64,000 bases of DNA from Actinomadura terrae (GCF_022751215.1 NZ_JAICDG010000004.1:868001-932000); one strand, 5' to 3'. Shown: positions 26,058 through 34,209, counted from the first letter of the stretch. The notes: generated from the letters alone by a model not told the origin. A program made the numbers and translations.

Positions 26058-26908
26058 GCCGGCCAACCCACCATCACATCGGCGGCGATGCGGGCGGCGA
26101 GCTGCTCGACCACGGCGGCGAACGACGCGGCGAGGACCTCTTCGGGCCGGTCCAGGACGACACCGAGCCGGAGGTGTCCGTCGCTGATGCGATACCGGAA
26201 CCGCGCGGTGACCGGGACGGGCTCGGCGCCCTCGTAGGGGGCCAGCATCAGCACGAGTCGCTTGGGGATGGCGATCTTCTTGCCGCCGCGGCCGCCGGAC
26301 GCCTCGACGCTCTCGCTGTAGACCAGTTCGCGGGATCCGTTGGCGAGCAGCGCACCGGACTTGAACGCCACCTCGGTGTTCGCGGTGAACGTCTGCGCCA
26401 GCTCCAGCAGCTCGGCGCCGTCCGGCTCGGCGATGTCGCCGAGCCGATCCTCCAGGAGTTCCGCAAACGCCGTCTGCCCCATCAGGTCCCCGGAGCAACT
26501 CGTCCAGGTGCGCCACGCGACGGTGCGGTTCAGCGTGAACACCAGGCGGTGATCACACCATCCGGGGACGGTGGAGCCGTGCGCGTCCAGGACGGCGACG
26601 ACCTTGTCGTCGCCCGGGTCGGCGTACACCTCGGCGTAATTGGTGTCGGCGTGCTTGTCCCAGTACGCCCCGAACGACTCGACGTCTCGGACGTGGAAGG
26701 TGCCGATCTTGCGGCGCGGGCGGTCGCGGTACTGGTCGCCGGTCAAATCGACCAGGTGGACGCGCCCGGTCGGGGACATCCAGCCGTAGACCTTCCCCGG
26801 CTCCAGGAGGTTCGGCTCGGTCGCCATCGTGGCGACCTCGATAAGCGCGTCGTTCTCCGTCCGCGGAACCGGCGGGACGGTCTCGGTGCGGGTGGTGGAA
26901 TAGGTCAT
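26054..26908 (-). CDS. DUF2303 (YfdQ-like) phage protein
   Basis: The 284-residue protein has LVFTLNRTVAWRTWTSCSGD, then TAFAELLEDRLGDIAEPDG and LAQTFTANTEVAFKSG, the conserved core of the DUF2303 family of phage early proteins. The family lies in recombination/replication modules; biochemical role unknown. ATG 26908 overlaps the preceding stop. Confidence 0.82.
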   Translation of the reverse strand: MTYSTTRTETVPPVPRTENDALIEVATMATEPNLLEPGKVYGWMSPTGRVHLVDLTGDQYRDRPRRKIGTFHVRDVESFGAYWDKHADTNYAEVYADPGDDKVVAVLDAHGSTVPGWCDHRLVFTLNRTVAWRTWTSCSGDLMGQTAFAELLEDRLGDIAEPDGAELLELAQTFTANTEVAFKSGALLANGSRELVYSESVEASGGRGGKKIAIPKRLVLMLAPYEGAEPVPVTARFRYRISDGHLRLGVVLDRPEEVLAASFAAVVEQLAARIAADVMVGWPA

Positions 26909-27264
26909 TGCGCTGCGGTCCTTTCGGGGGTGTCGACGCCGCGGAGGCCCGGCAGTTCGGGCTGGTTGGGGTCGCGGCGGGAGAGGTTGCCGGAGCCGTC
27001 GACGAAGAACGTCGACGTTGCGGGCGCGGCGGGGGGCCTGCTGGTGACCTTGGCGGCGACCTTCAAAACGGAGGTGTCGCCCTTGGCGATCGGCGCGACT
27101 TCCAACGTCAGGGTGAGGGTGCCTTTCGCGCCGTGCTCGGTGACGGAGTCCACGAGCGCGTGGAGCTGCGCGGACGCGTCGTTGTGCACCTGGCCGCGGT
27201 TGAGCTCCTGGAGGACGGCGGCAAAGGGCCGCACCTCCGGCTCGTCGCTGCTGGTATCAGACAA
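26905..27264 (-). CDS. Conserved hypothetical protein paired with DUF2303
   Basis: Start is TTG 27264 behind GGAAGGAACACCCG, giving 119 residues. The pattern PFAAVLQELNRGQVHNDASA and ALVDSVTEHGAKGTLTLTLE, then a beta-hairpin and FFVDGSGNLSRRDPNQP, is a known partner of DUF2303 genes in actinophages. The Arg-Asp-Pro-Asn-Gln-Pro segment is typical. Function unknown. Confidence 0.78.
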   Translation of the reverse strand: MSDTSSDEPEVRPFAAVLQELNRGQVHNDASAQLHALVDSVTEHGAKGTLTLTLEVAPIAKGDTSVLKVAAKVTSRPPAAPATSTFFVDGSGNLSRRDPNQPELPGLRGVDTPERTAAQ

Positions 27265-27277
27265 CGGGTGTTCCTTC

Positions 27278-27709
27278 CTAGTTGTGGGCGGTGGCGTACG
27301 CCTCGGCGACGTGCGCCGGGACTCGTCCTGTGCGCGGGCATTGCATGCCGACTTCAGCGGCCCACTTCCGGATCTGCCGCGGCGAGGGCCCCGCGGTACT
27401 CGGCGGCGCCGGGGCGGCCCCCACGGTCGTGAGGGACTCATAGAGGGCGGTGCACGCTGCGCAGGTGCACGTGACGACCGCCGTAGGCGCCCCACCTGGC
27501 AGGTCCGCGCCGAGCTGTGTACCGGGCGCGAGGACGCGTTCCACGCGCGCGCCGGTCACGTCGAACGTCGGCAGTTGGACGGGTTCGCTGAGGTGGGACG
27601 GCTCGCAGTTGTGGCCGCACGCGCACGCCCCCCGGCCGTCGCCGGCGTTGGTCTGGCGGCGCCAGTAGTCGGGGTGCTGGCACGTCTGGCACCGGTGAGC
27701 GATCAGCAC
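27278..27709 (-). CDS. Zinc-headed Lsr2-like DNA-binding protein
   Basis: GTG 27709 gives 143 residues, overlapping the nuclease stop by seven bases. The first 40 residues carry Cys at 7, 10, 29, 31 and 35, a likely zinc knot. The last 36 residues (IRKWAAEVGMQCPRTGRVP, then AEAYATAHN) match the Lsr2 C-terminal AT-hook-like domain, R-x-W-A and R-G-R-I/V-P with A-Y-x-x-A-H. The usual dimerising N-terminal domain of Lsr2 is missing. It might counteract or mimic host Lsr2 silencing. Confidence 0.75.
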   Translation of the reverse strand: MLIAHRCQTCQHPDYWRRQTNAGDGRGACACGHNCEPSHLSEPVQLPTFDVTGARVERVLAPGTQLGADLPGGAPTAVVTCTCAACTALYESLTTVGAAPAPPSTAGPSPRQIRKWAAEVGMQCPRTGRVPAHVAEAYATAHN

Positions 27710-28176
27710 GACGCGCCCCCCGCCCCGTTCGGGGTGCCGTAGCCGGCGCCGTGCAGGAGCTCGACCGTGTTTACGAGCAGCATCCGTACCGGCCACCCGA
27801 GCGCGCCGCGCCGGACGAGAAACTCGCTTTCTTGGTAGGCGGCGAGCGCGGCAACGTCCGCCACCGACAGGTAGGCCCACCAGCGGCCCGCGTTCGCCGG
27901 TCCGACCCCGGGTCGGCGAACCACCAGGACGCCCCACTCGGCGCCAGCGTTGGCGCGCTCGACCTCCGTCTCGACCAGCCACGCGAGGACCTGCTCATCC
28001 GACGGCGGCCTCTTGCGTGCCTTCACCTCCCAGGCGATGCCGGGCGTGCCGGTGATGTCGCCCTGGTCCAAGGCGCCGGTGAGCGCGCGCCGCTCGGCGC
28101 CCGGCCACCCTGCGGTGCGCAGGTACCGGACGACGGCGGTTTCCGCGCGGGTACCGATGTCTTTCGCCTGGCTCAT
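27703..28176 (-). CDS. Hjc-like Holliday junction resolvase / PD-(D/E)XK nuclease
   Basis: The 157-residue protein has GTRAETAVVRYLRTAGWPGA, GDITGTPGIAWEVKARKR with the catalytic Asp 40 and Glu-Val-Lys 50-52, and a helix with VLAWLVETEVERANAG. That is the compact Hjc/VRR-like fold used by mycobacteriophages. ATG 28176 overlaps the preceding gene. It is expected to process recombination intermediates before packaging. Confidence 0.78.
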   Translation of the reverse strand: MSQAKDIGTRAETAVVRYLRTAGWPGAERRALTGALDQGDITGTPGIAWEVKARKRPPSDEQVLAWLVETEVERANAGAEWGVLVVRRPGVGPANAGRWWAYLSVADVAALAAYQESEFLVRRGALGWPVRMLLVNTVELLHGAGYGTPNGAGGASC

Positions 28177-28376
28177 TTGATTCTCCGGAGGGTCGTCCGC
28201 GATCCCGGGCGGGAGATCAGCCCGACGGCCAGCGGCCCGAACTCGGCCGCCGTCTCTTCCATGTCGGCTTCGTCCCGCGCCAGGGCACGCCGCCGTTCGA
28301 TGCGCTGCCCCCGCGCCATCCCCGCCAAGTAGGCGAGGACGGCGACGGAGACGGCGGCCGCGATGACCGTGATCAC
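28173..28376 (-). CDS. Single-span small membrane protein
   Basis: GTG 28376 overlaps the upstream stop (GTGA). The 67-residue product has a hydrophobic span VITVIAAAVSVAVLAYLAGM, then a basic region (RGQRIERRRALARDE). Type III membrane topology with a cytoplasmic basic tail. Function unknown. Confidence 0.68.
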   Translation of the reverse strand: MITVIAAAVSVAVLAYLAGMARGQRIERRRALARDEADMEETAAEFGPLAVGLISRPGSRTTLRRIK

Positions 28377-28945
28377 CTGCGCTTCCCCCGGTGTTTGTGG
28401 TGGACGGTGGGCAGCGACTCGGCCGCGGGCGGGGCCTCGATCGGGGCGGCGGTCTCGTGGTGGATCGGGCACGCCAAGCGGCGGGCGTCGGAGTCCGGGG
28501 CCCCGGGCAGCGCGCACGAGCACGCGGGCGCCAGCGGGGGGAGGAGTTGCGCGCGGGCGGTGACCTCGTCGCAGTACGCGGCATCCGCGATGAGCTGTTC
28601 CGCGGCGGCGTGGTGCCGCTCGGCCCGGTCCCGGTGCTCGTCGGCCCGCTGGAGGGTCTCGTCGATCTCGGCGCGCGCCGCCTCGATCCGCTTTCCGAGC
28701 GCGTCCATTTCGGCCATGAGCGCCTGAAAACGGGCCCGCGCCTCCTCGGCCTCGACCTCCGCCGCCTGCCGGGCCTCGGCCGCGGACGACGCCGTGACGC
28801 GGTGGTCGGCGGCCTGCATCCGCAGCTTCTCAGCCTCGGCCGCGAACCTGTCGAGCAGGCCCTTGGACGGGCCCACGGGCGGCGTGCTCGGGAGCGGGAC
28901 GGGGGTGGGGCTGCTGCTGGGGGGCAGCGGGTTAGACTCCGACAT
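28373..28945 (-). CDS. Phage coiled-coil protein with C-terminal Cys set
   Basis: The 190-residue protein starts MSESNPLPPS. After a Pro/Ser-rich head there is a long coiled-coil (about 30-125), then CSCALPGAPDSDARRLACPI, which could bind zinc, and a basic end (HHKHRGKRR). Linked by overlap to the helicase gene. No named family. Confidence 0.7.
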   Translation of the reverse strand: MSESNPLPPSSSPTPVPLPSTPPVGPSKGLLDRFAAEAEKLRMQAADHRVTASSAAEARQAAEVEAEEARARFQALMAEMDALGKRIEAARAEIDETLQRADEHRDRAERHHAAAEQLIADAAYCDEVTARAQLLPPLAPACSCALPGAPDSDARRLACPIHHETAAPIEAPPAAESLPTVHHKHRGKRR

Positions 28946-30483
28946 CAGGACAATGCCTCCAAGGTGTTGGCCGACGCGGCGGTCCCGGAGCTCTGCCAGG
29001 AGGAAGGGGCCGCCGTCGGCGTTTCAGGTCGAGCCCAAGACAGGCCCGACGGGTCCAGGCGCATTTGCGCGCGGGTCACGGCGACGTAGGCCAACATGCG
29101 GGCCTCGTCGGTCATCTCCGGCTCGACGAGCTCGCCGGTTTCGGGGTGACGACGCGGGTTCGGCTTGAAGTCCTCGGCGATCTGGACGGACGTCCACTCG
29201 CGGCCCTTGGCCTTGTGCCCGGTGGACAGGACGACGTCGGCAGCGTCCTCGGTCGGCGCGAGCGTCCCAATGATGCGGAGGATCTCCGCGGCCCCGTACG
29301 TCGTGATCAGGTTGACGAGCGTCGCGAGGTTCTCGCCGGCGGCCTCCGTCGCCGCGTAGTCGACAACCTCGTCCCACGAGTTGAACGCGGCGAGTTCGGG
29401 GTGCCAGGTGCGGCCCTCGCGGCGTAGCTCGTCCGCGGCCTCGGCCAGACGCGCCAACTTTAGGGCGCCACCGACAACCGCGGGCTTCAACCCGCGATCC
29501 TCCGCGCGGACGGCTTCGCGGATCGTTCCAGCGTTCGTCCGGCACAGCACGGCCGAGACGTCGTCGAGAGACAGCGGCCCGACGGTCGAGGGGATCGGAT
29601 CGTGCCCGACGACGCGCAGGTTCGAGCCGAGCGCGGCAAGCCACACATTGGCCTCGTCCGCAATGGCGTCCCCGAACCGGAACGACTTCGTCAGCGCGAG
29701 CCGCCGACCATCAAAACCCGTCATCGCGTCCTGCGCGCCACGCCACCCGTAAAGCTGCTGGTGACGGTCACCAACCAGAATCAACTGGGCGTGCTGCTGC
29801 GCCTGGACGATGTCGGAGATGACAGGGTTCGCGTCCTGCGCCTCGTCGAGGTAGATCACGTCCGAGGCGATGACGGGCCTCGTGAGGTGCCAGAACTTCA
29901 GATAGTGGTCGTGCTGCAACTTCAGCGCGCCGGACGGGCCGCACAGGTCCGACCAGGCAGCCGCCGCGTACCCGACAACGACGTCGGCGACCTCGGCCTG
30001 ACCATCGCGCCCGAGGCCGGTCACGTGCGGGACGTGACGGTTCGAGATCGAGTAATCGGCGGAGTGGCAGAACCGGCCGACCGTGTCCGTAACGAGCCGC
30101 GCAAGCTGCGGAACGTCGACGGCGGCAGGGTGGCCGAGCGCGTTGACCGTGATCACACGCCGCTTGATGCCGAGGATCCGCGCGACGTCCCGGGCGCGCT
30201 GCCGCGGCCGGCGCAGCTTCTCGGCCAACGTGTACCCAACCGCGTTGAACGCGAGCGAATGCGCCGTCCGACACAGCGTGTTCGCCGGGAACGACCGGTC
30301 GGCCTCGACCTGAATCGCCTTGTTATAGGCGACGTACGTACCGCCTCGGCCCGGCGACCTCTCCGCACAGGCCCGGAGAGTGCGGGTCTTCCCGGAGCCG
30401 GCGAGTGCGTCAACGACGAGCCGTTCCCCGGCCTGGTAGCCGTCGACCACCGCGGTTTGCTCGTCGGTGAGCTGGAATGCCAT
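28945..30483 (-). CDS. UvrD/PcrA-family superfamily 1 helicase
   Basis: The 512-residue protein has Walker A DALAGSGKT (25-33), TAHSLAFNAVG (motif Ib region), motif II IYLDEAQDANP, motif III GDRHQQLYGWRGA, motif IV TKSFRFG, motif V LSTGHKAKGREW and motif VI YVAVTRAQ. All helicase motifs are intact. Shorter than cellular UvrD (about 720), typical of phage versions. It is the first large early gene transcribed from the switch region. Confidence 0.92.
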   Translation of the reverse strand: MAFQLTDEQTAVVDGYQAGERLVVDALAGSGKTRTLRACAERSPGRGGTYVAYNKAIQVEADRSFPANTLCRTAHSLAFNAVGYTLAEKLRRPRQRARDVARILGIKRRVITVNALGHPAAVDVPQLARLVTDTVGRFCHSADYSISNRHVPHVTGLGRDGQAEVADVVVGYAAAAWSDLCGPSGALKLQHDHYLKFWHLTRPVIASDVIYLDEAQDANPVISDIVQAQQHAQLILVGDRHQQLYGWRGAQDAMTGFDGRRLALTKSFRFGDAIADEANVWLAALGSNLRVVGHDPIPSTVGPLSLDDVSAVLCRTNAGTIREAVRAEDRGLKPAVVGGALKLARLAEAADELRREGRTWHPELAAFNSWDEVVDYAATEAAGENLATLVNLITTYGAAEILRIIGTLAPTEDAADVVLSTGHKAKGREWTSVQIAEDFKPNPRRHPETGELVEPEMTDEARMLAYVAVTRAQMRLDPSGLSWARPETPTAAPSSWQSSGTAASANTLEALS

Positions 30484-30504
30484 AGGGGTACCTCCTTTCA
30501 GGGG

Positions 30505-30714
30505 TTAGGCCGCGGACGCGCGAGAGGTGCGGCGGGTCTGAGCCCGGAGCGCTCGGACCTTCTCGGCGAGGTCCTCGCGGGACGGACCGCCGGGGACGTA
30601 GGCGGCGTCCGCGATCTGCTCGGGTGTCATGACCGCCATTTGGGCGCGGGTCTCGGCGAGGATCTGGCCTGCCGCGCGCATGGCGTCGGCACGGGGGGTG
30701 ATTTCGCTACTCAT
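30505..30714 (-). CDS. Small helical early protein
   Basis: The 69-residue protein starts ATG 30714, overlapping the zinc-finger gene stop as ATGA. Amphipathic helices (RAAGQILAETRAQMAVM and REDLAEKVRALRAQTRR) dominate. No family recognised. It lies between the regulators and the helicase. Confidence 0.65.
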   Translation of the reverse strand: MSSEITPRADAMRAAGQILAETRAQMAVMTPEQIADAAYVPGGPSREDLAEKVRALRAQTRRTSRASAA

Positions 30715-31078
30715 TGGCGCGACTCGCTGCGGGTGCCGACACGGCCGGTACCGCAGATCGGGCACGGGATCGGGTCGCCGCCGCGGTCGGACGGGTTGGG
30801 GACGGTGCCACGTCCGTTGCACTGTCCGCACTTGGGCACGGGGCGCCCTTCGGGGTGGTGTCGGGGTAGGGGAACAGGTCCTCGACGCGCTGACCGACTT
30901 CGGTCGCGACACGGATTCGATGGGCGTCACCGAGGCCGGCCTCGCCCTGCTCGAACCGGGCGAGATGGCTGGGGTGGACACCAGAACTCCGAGCTAGAGC
31001 ACGTATCGAGAGCCCAAGTTCCGCTCTGACCTGAGCGAGACGGCGGCCCCACCCGATGTGGAGATCGTCTTTCGGCAT
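30707..31078 (-). CDS. XRE-family early regulator (Cro-like side of the switch)
   Basis: ATG 31078 gives 124 residues. Residues 7-62 form a lambda-repressor helix-turn-helix (WGRRLAQVRAELGLSIRALA, then SSGVHPSHLARFEQGE). The last 45 residues are low-complexity and overlap, in another phase, a compact zinc-finger gene. It faces the plus-strand repressor across 110 bp with three palindromes, the position of a Cro-type protein. Confidence 0.8.
   Translation of the reverse strand: MPKDDLHIGWGRRLAQVRAELGLSIRALARSSGVHPSHLARFEQGEAGLGDAHRIRVATEVGQRVEDLFPYPDTTPKGAPCPSADSATDVAPSPTRPTAAATRSRARSAVPAVSAPAASRANE
30711..30839 (-). CDS. 42-residue DnaJ-type zinc-finger protein
   Basis: GTG 30839 opens a frame with KCGQCNGRGT and PCPICGTGR, two CxxCxGxG knuckles as in the DnaJ zinc centre. 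Its stop overlaps the start of the next gene as ATGA, good evidence of translation. It overlaps the end of the XRE regulator in a different phase. The ribosome site is weak, so it may be translated by coupling. Confidence 0.62.
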   Translation of the reverse strand: MPKCGQCNGRGTVPNPSDRGGDPIPCPICGTGRVGTRSESRQ

Positions 31079-31096
31079 GGACGGAGCGTCGCATGC

Positions 31097-31177
31097 CGCA
31101 CGGCGTGCGTCAAGCGGCGCACGGCGTGCGCCATAGGAAGAAGGAGGGATTCCATGGCGCGCGACGCACGCCATGCG
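31097..31177. promoter_or_regulatory. Lysogeny switch operators
   Basis: Three related palindromes lie between the divergent regulators: CGCACGGCGTGCG at 31097-31109, the same sequence at 31118-31130 (extended to 15 bp by flanking G and C), and CGCACGCCATGCG at 31165-31177, a one-mismatch inverse form. The first two are 21 bp apart, two helical turns, which suits cooperative repressor dimers. The third falls inside the leader ORF of the repressor gene. Confidence 0.8.
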
Positions 31178-31192
31178 ACACTTGACGTATGA
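31154..31192 (+). CDS. 12-codon leader peptide upstream of repressor
   Basis: ATG 31154 is preceded by AAGGAGGGATTCC, the strongest ribosome site in the switch. The frame reads MARDARHATLDV and ends at TGA 31190-31192, which overlaps the repressor ATG (ATGA at 31189-31192). The repressor itself has no clear ribosome site, so its translation is probably coupled to this leader. Confidence 0.65.
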   Translation: MARDARHATLDV

Positions 31193-31614
31193 CCGGTGAC
31201 AAGCAAGCTGCTGGCACCCGTGCCGGGCGATGGCTACGCGACGAGCGCGAGCGACGGGGCATCACTTCTCAGGCCGAACTAGCCCGCATGCTTGGCTGGG
31301 ACAAGAGCGCAGTGCACAACTACGAGACGCGCGGAGTGACGGTCCCCAACGAGCGAGCCCAGGAACTCGCGGACGCGTGGGGCTTGGACATCATCACCGT
31401 CCGACGCAACCTCGGCCTATGGGTTCCCGACGACCAGGGCAAGCCGATGGATCAGGCCGAGGCCATGCTCGACGAGAACGAGCGGATAGCCGCGCGCCTA
31501 CGCTCCCTGGCTGACGACCGAGACCGCGCCGCCGTCATAGCCGCCATGGAAGCGGTTATCGACGCGTTGACGAATGCCGAAAAGTCTGACGAAGCAGGCA
31601 AAAAACCCCGCTGA
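31189..31614 (+). CDS. Phage repressor (XRE family)
   Basis: The 141-residue protein has an N-terminal helix-turn-helix (LRDERERRGITSQAELARML, then DKSAVHNYETRG, residues about 16-48) and a coiled-coil C-terminus (IAARLRSLADDRDRAAV) likely used for oligomerisation. There is no peptidase S24 domain, so induction would not rely on LexA-type self-cleavage. It is the only rightward regulator next to the integrase and so the best immunity repressor candidate. Confidence 0.8.
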   Translation: MTGDKQAAGTRAGRWLRDERERRGITSQAELARMLGWDKSAVHNYETRGVTVPNERAQELADAWGLDIITVRRNLGLWVPDDQGKPMDQAEAMLDENERIAARLRSLADDRDRAAVIAAMEAVIDALTNAEKSDEAGKKPR

Positions 31615-31783
31615 CCACGTGGTTTACCGGAAACTTGGCCGCTTACGGACACTGACAGGGGTGGTATGCGTTGGCCCCAAATGTGACAGTGGCAAATCAA
31701 CTGATCACTAGTGACAGCTCCCGGGGCCGTCTGGCGCGCGAGAGGACCCCGGAGCCGTCTGGATCCGTGGGGAGTCCAAGCGA

Positions 31784-32053
31784 ATGCCCAGTACTGTCCG
31801 TCTCATCCTCGGCGCCGCCGTCGTCGCCGTCTTCTCGACCTGCTCAACGCTGCTCGTCGTCGCTGCCGAACATGACCTCGCGCGCAGCCTCGCGATCATC
31901 GGCATCATGGTCGGGCTGCTCGGCAGCTTCTATGAGCTCCTCGACCGCCGACTCATCCGCATGGAGCACGCGACAGCCCGAATTGTCGCGGTCGAGCGCG
32001 ACGTCCTTCACGCGGTGCAGCACGACGCGCGCGATCGTAGCCGTCTCAACTAG
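31784..32053 (+). CDS. Two-span small membrane protein
   Basis: The 89-residue protein has two hydrophobic spans, LILGAAVVAVFSTCSTLLVV and SLAIIGIMVGLLGSFYELL, followed by a basic amphipathic end. It lies between the repressor and integrase and would be expressed in the lysogen. Could be a superinfection-exclusion protein, an inference from place and topology only. The 168 bases before it hold no other gene. Confidence 0.65.
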   Translation: MPSTVRLILGAAVVAVFSTCSTLLVVAAEHDLARSLAIIGIMVGLLGSFYELLDRRLIRMEHATARIVAVERDVLHAVQHDARDRSRLN

Positions 32054-32176
32054 GCCCCACCCTTCCGGCTGTGCTTCCCCCGGCCGGACCCCATCGCCGT
32101 CCGGATCCCGCTCCCGGACGGCGTTTCCATGTCTCCATGCCTGCCCGAAGTCCCAACCTTCAAGAAAGGAGCTGCG

Positions 32177-33745
32177 ATGCCACCACAAAGACGAGGGCGC
32201 AAGGACGGCCCCCTCTGCCTAATCGGTTACATTCGCGTGTCATTGGCGCGCGAGGAAATGATCTCACCGGAGATTCAAAAAACTACCATTCTCGCGTGGG
32301 CGAAACGGCTCGGCCGCAAAATCGTCGACTGGGTAATCGATCTCGACAAGAGCGGCCGCAACCTCAAGCGCAAGATCATGAAAGCGGTCAAGCGTGTAGA
32401 GGACGGCGAAGCCGACGGTATCGCTGTAATGCGGTATGACAGATGGGGGCGAAACGCGACTAACTCTCTCGCCAACATCCGTCGTATCGAACTGGTCGGC
32501 GGGGTTGTGGAGTCCGCAACGGAACCGTTCGACCCGGAAACAGCCATGGGCCGGTATTCGCGAACCAACGCGCTCGCGCTCGCGGAGATGCAGTCCGACC
32601 TCATCGGCGAAAACTGGGTAGGCGCGCACGAGTACCGCCTTTCTCGCGGGCTTCCCGCGCAGGGGCGCCCCCGGTTCGGGTACGTCCTGCGCGGACGTAT
32701 CCCGCACCCCACCGAACCCGGCAAGACCATCAAAGACCCTAACGACCCTAAGGGCGAGCGGTACGAACCGGATAGCGAGGGGGGGACGGAAGCGGTAATA
32801 GCGGACATGTACCGCCGTTATATCGCCGGGTCAGGTCGGCGAGACATAGCGAAATGGCTAAATCGAGCCGGATATCAAAATGTTTACGGTCGTGAGTGGC
32901 GCGAACGGGCAGTAGCGACCACCCTGGACTCTGGTTTCGCGGCCGGTCTCCTGCGTATCCATAACCCCGAATGTGGGTGCGATGCGCCGTCAGAGTGCCC
33001 AGATCATGTTTACATTCAGGGTGCCCACCAGCCAATCATCGACTTGGAACTGTGGGACCAGTACCAGGACCGACGTAAACGAGTAGCAGGCGATGCCCCA
33101 CGCACCCGAAGCGGCACCTACGCCCTGACGGGCCTACCTCAATGCGGCCACTGTTACAGCTCCGCATCCCACGGGTTCCTCTATGAACCCGGCCGCGTGC
33201 TGCGTTGCGGGACGTATGACTCGAACGGCAACTGCAAACCCCTGACCGTGCCGCGCCTTGCCGCAGAGCAAGCCGTCCGGGAGCAACTCCAAGGGTGGGC
33301 AGCAGAGATCAACCAGGAGGCACAGAAGCACCAACCACACATCCCTGCACAAGCGGCGCCAGCCGCGCATGACACACTCTCGGCTGACTTGGCGAAGATC
33401 GACCGAGCGCTCGTCCGGCTCACCAAGCAACGTGCGATGGACGAAGAGATGCCGGACGAGATCTACGAGACCACCCGCGCTGGACTCCTCCAGGCACGCG
33501 CGGAGCTGCTGCCACTTATCAAGGCAGCATCGAACCCGGCGCCGACGGCGTCGAACTTCGCTCCGATCATCGCCGGCGTCCTCGCCGAGTGGGAGATCCT
33601 GCCCACCACCGCGAAAAACGCTCTGCTACGCCAGGTGATCCGTCATGTAACCCTTCGGCGGCCCGTGCCGCGGAAGGCTTTCGAGATCACCGTTACGGCC
33701 ATCTGGGAGCCCTGCGGGAACCCCTGCTGCACGCCGTCTAGCTAA
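32177..33745 (+). CDS. int: Large serine integrase
   Basis: ATG 32177 follows AAAGGAG, giving 522 residues. The resolvase domain has IGYIRVS with catalytic Ser 22, RYDRWGRNATNS and AEMQSDLIGENW. A recombinase domain follows (about 165-270) with GRPRFGYVLRG. The zinc ribbon is QCGHCYSS and RCGTYDSNGNCK, then a coiled-coil (LSADLAKIDRALVRLTKQRA) as needed for attP/attB control. The stop is 45-50 bases from the inferred attachment junction. No separate directionality factor was identified. Confidence 0.95.
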   Translation: MPPQRRGRKDGPLCLIGYIRVSLAREEMISPEIQKTTILAWAKRLGRKIVDWVIDLDKSGRNLKRKIMKAVKRVEDGEADGIAVMRYDRWGRNATNSLANIRRIELVGGVVESATEPFDPETAMGRYSRTNALALAEMQSDLIGENWVGAHEYRLSRGLPAQGRPRFGYVLRGRIPHPTEPGKTIKDPNDPKGERYEPDSEGGTEAVIADMYRRYIAGSGRRDIAKWLNRAGYQNVYGREWRERAVATTLDSGFAAGLLRIHNPECGCDAPSECPDHVYIQGAHQPIIDLELWDQYQDRRKRVAGDAPRTRSGTYALTGLPQCGHCYSSASHGFLYEPGRVLRCGTYDSNGNCKPLTVPRLAAEQAVREQLQGWAAEINQEAQKHQPHIPAQAAPAAHDTLSADLAKIDRALVRLTKQRAMDEEMPDEIYETTRAGLLQARAELLPLIKAASNPAPTASNFAPIIAGVLAEWEILPTTAKNALLRQVIRHVTLRRPVPRKAFEITVTAIWEPCGNPCCTPSS

Positions 33746-33795
33746 GTATTCGCAGGTCAACGGGCCTGCCTCATGCGATATGCGGTTTAGGAACC
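33746..33795. other. Inferred attR of the serine-integrase prophage
   Basis: Lies between the integrase stop and the point where a chromosomal phospholipase-like frame resumes (about 33790). It contains imperfect dyad GCAGG(N8)CCTGC (33752-33769) as in half-attP sites of large serine integrases. The other half-site and shared core dinucleotide would be at the unseen left end, so the exact crossover is not assignable. Confidence 0.6.
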
Positions 33796-34209
33796 CTGTT
33801 AGACAACAAGGGCGCCGACGTCCAGGCGCCCTATCTCGCAGGCCACCCCAACCTGGAGGGGCGCGTCATCTTCACCGACGCGGCTCCGGGATGTCCCGAC
33901 GCCGCCTTCGTCGAGCAGAACGAGCCGGAGGGTGCGGGGCAGGCGCAGATCCGCGACCTCGTCCGGCGCGGATACCTCGTGCGGACCCGTGCGGACGTAC
34001 CGTTCGACCAGGCCCGGACGGGGAGCACCGCTCGGCTCCAGGCGGCACTCGACAGCGGCGCGCAGATCGTCAGCACCGACTTCCCGGTGGTCGGCCTGGC
34101 CGCCCGGTATGGCAGCGACTACGTCGCCCAACTGCCGGGGACGGAACCGGCACGCTGCAACCCGGTGAACGCGCCGCGCTCCTGCCGCAAGACCCACCTG
34201 GAGCGCTAG
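33790..34209 (+). pseudogene. 3' fragment of PI-PLC-like gene interrupted by the prophage
   Basis: The frame, open from 33742 without a start codon, reads LDNKGADVQAPYLAGHPNLE, then FVEQNEPEG, GYLVRTRADVPFDQARTGST and GAQIVSTDFPVVGL, and ends NPVNAPRSCRKTHLER. This is the C-terminal third of the actinobacterial Ca2+-dependent phosphatidylinositol phospholipase C1-like family (beta/alpha barrel). The missing 5' two thirds should adjoin the left prophage end. Excision would restore the gene. Confidence 0.78.

Larger units (their letters stand above)
1..33795. mobile_element. Siphovirus-type prophage, right-hand part (left end outside window)
   Basis: Contiguous head, tail, terminase, replication and lysogeny genes run on the minus strand from the window edge to a serine integrase at 32.2-33.7 kb. 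Start/stop overlaps of the GTGA, ATGA or TGATG type link most neighbours. The right junction is near 33.79 kb, where sequence in frame with a chromosomal phospholipase-like gene begins. No holin or endolysin is visible; they should lie left of position 1. Nearly all structural and replication frames look intact, so the prophage may be functional. Confidence 0.95.
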
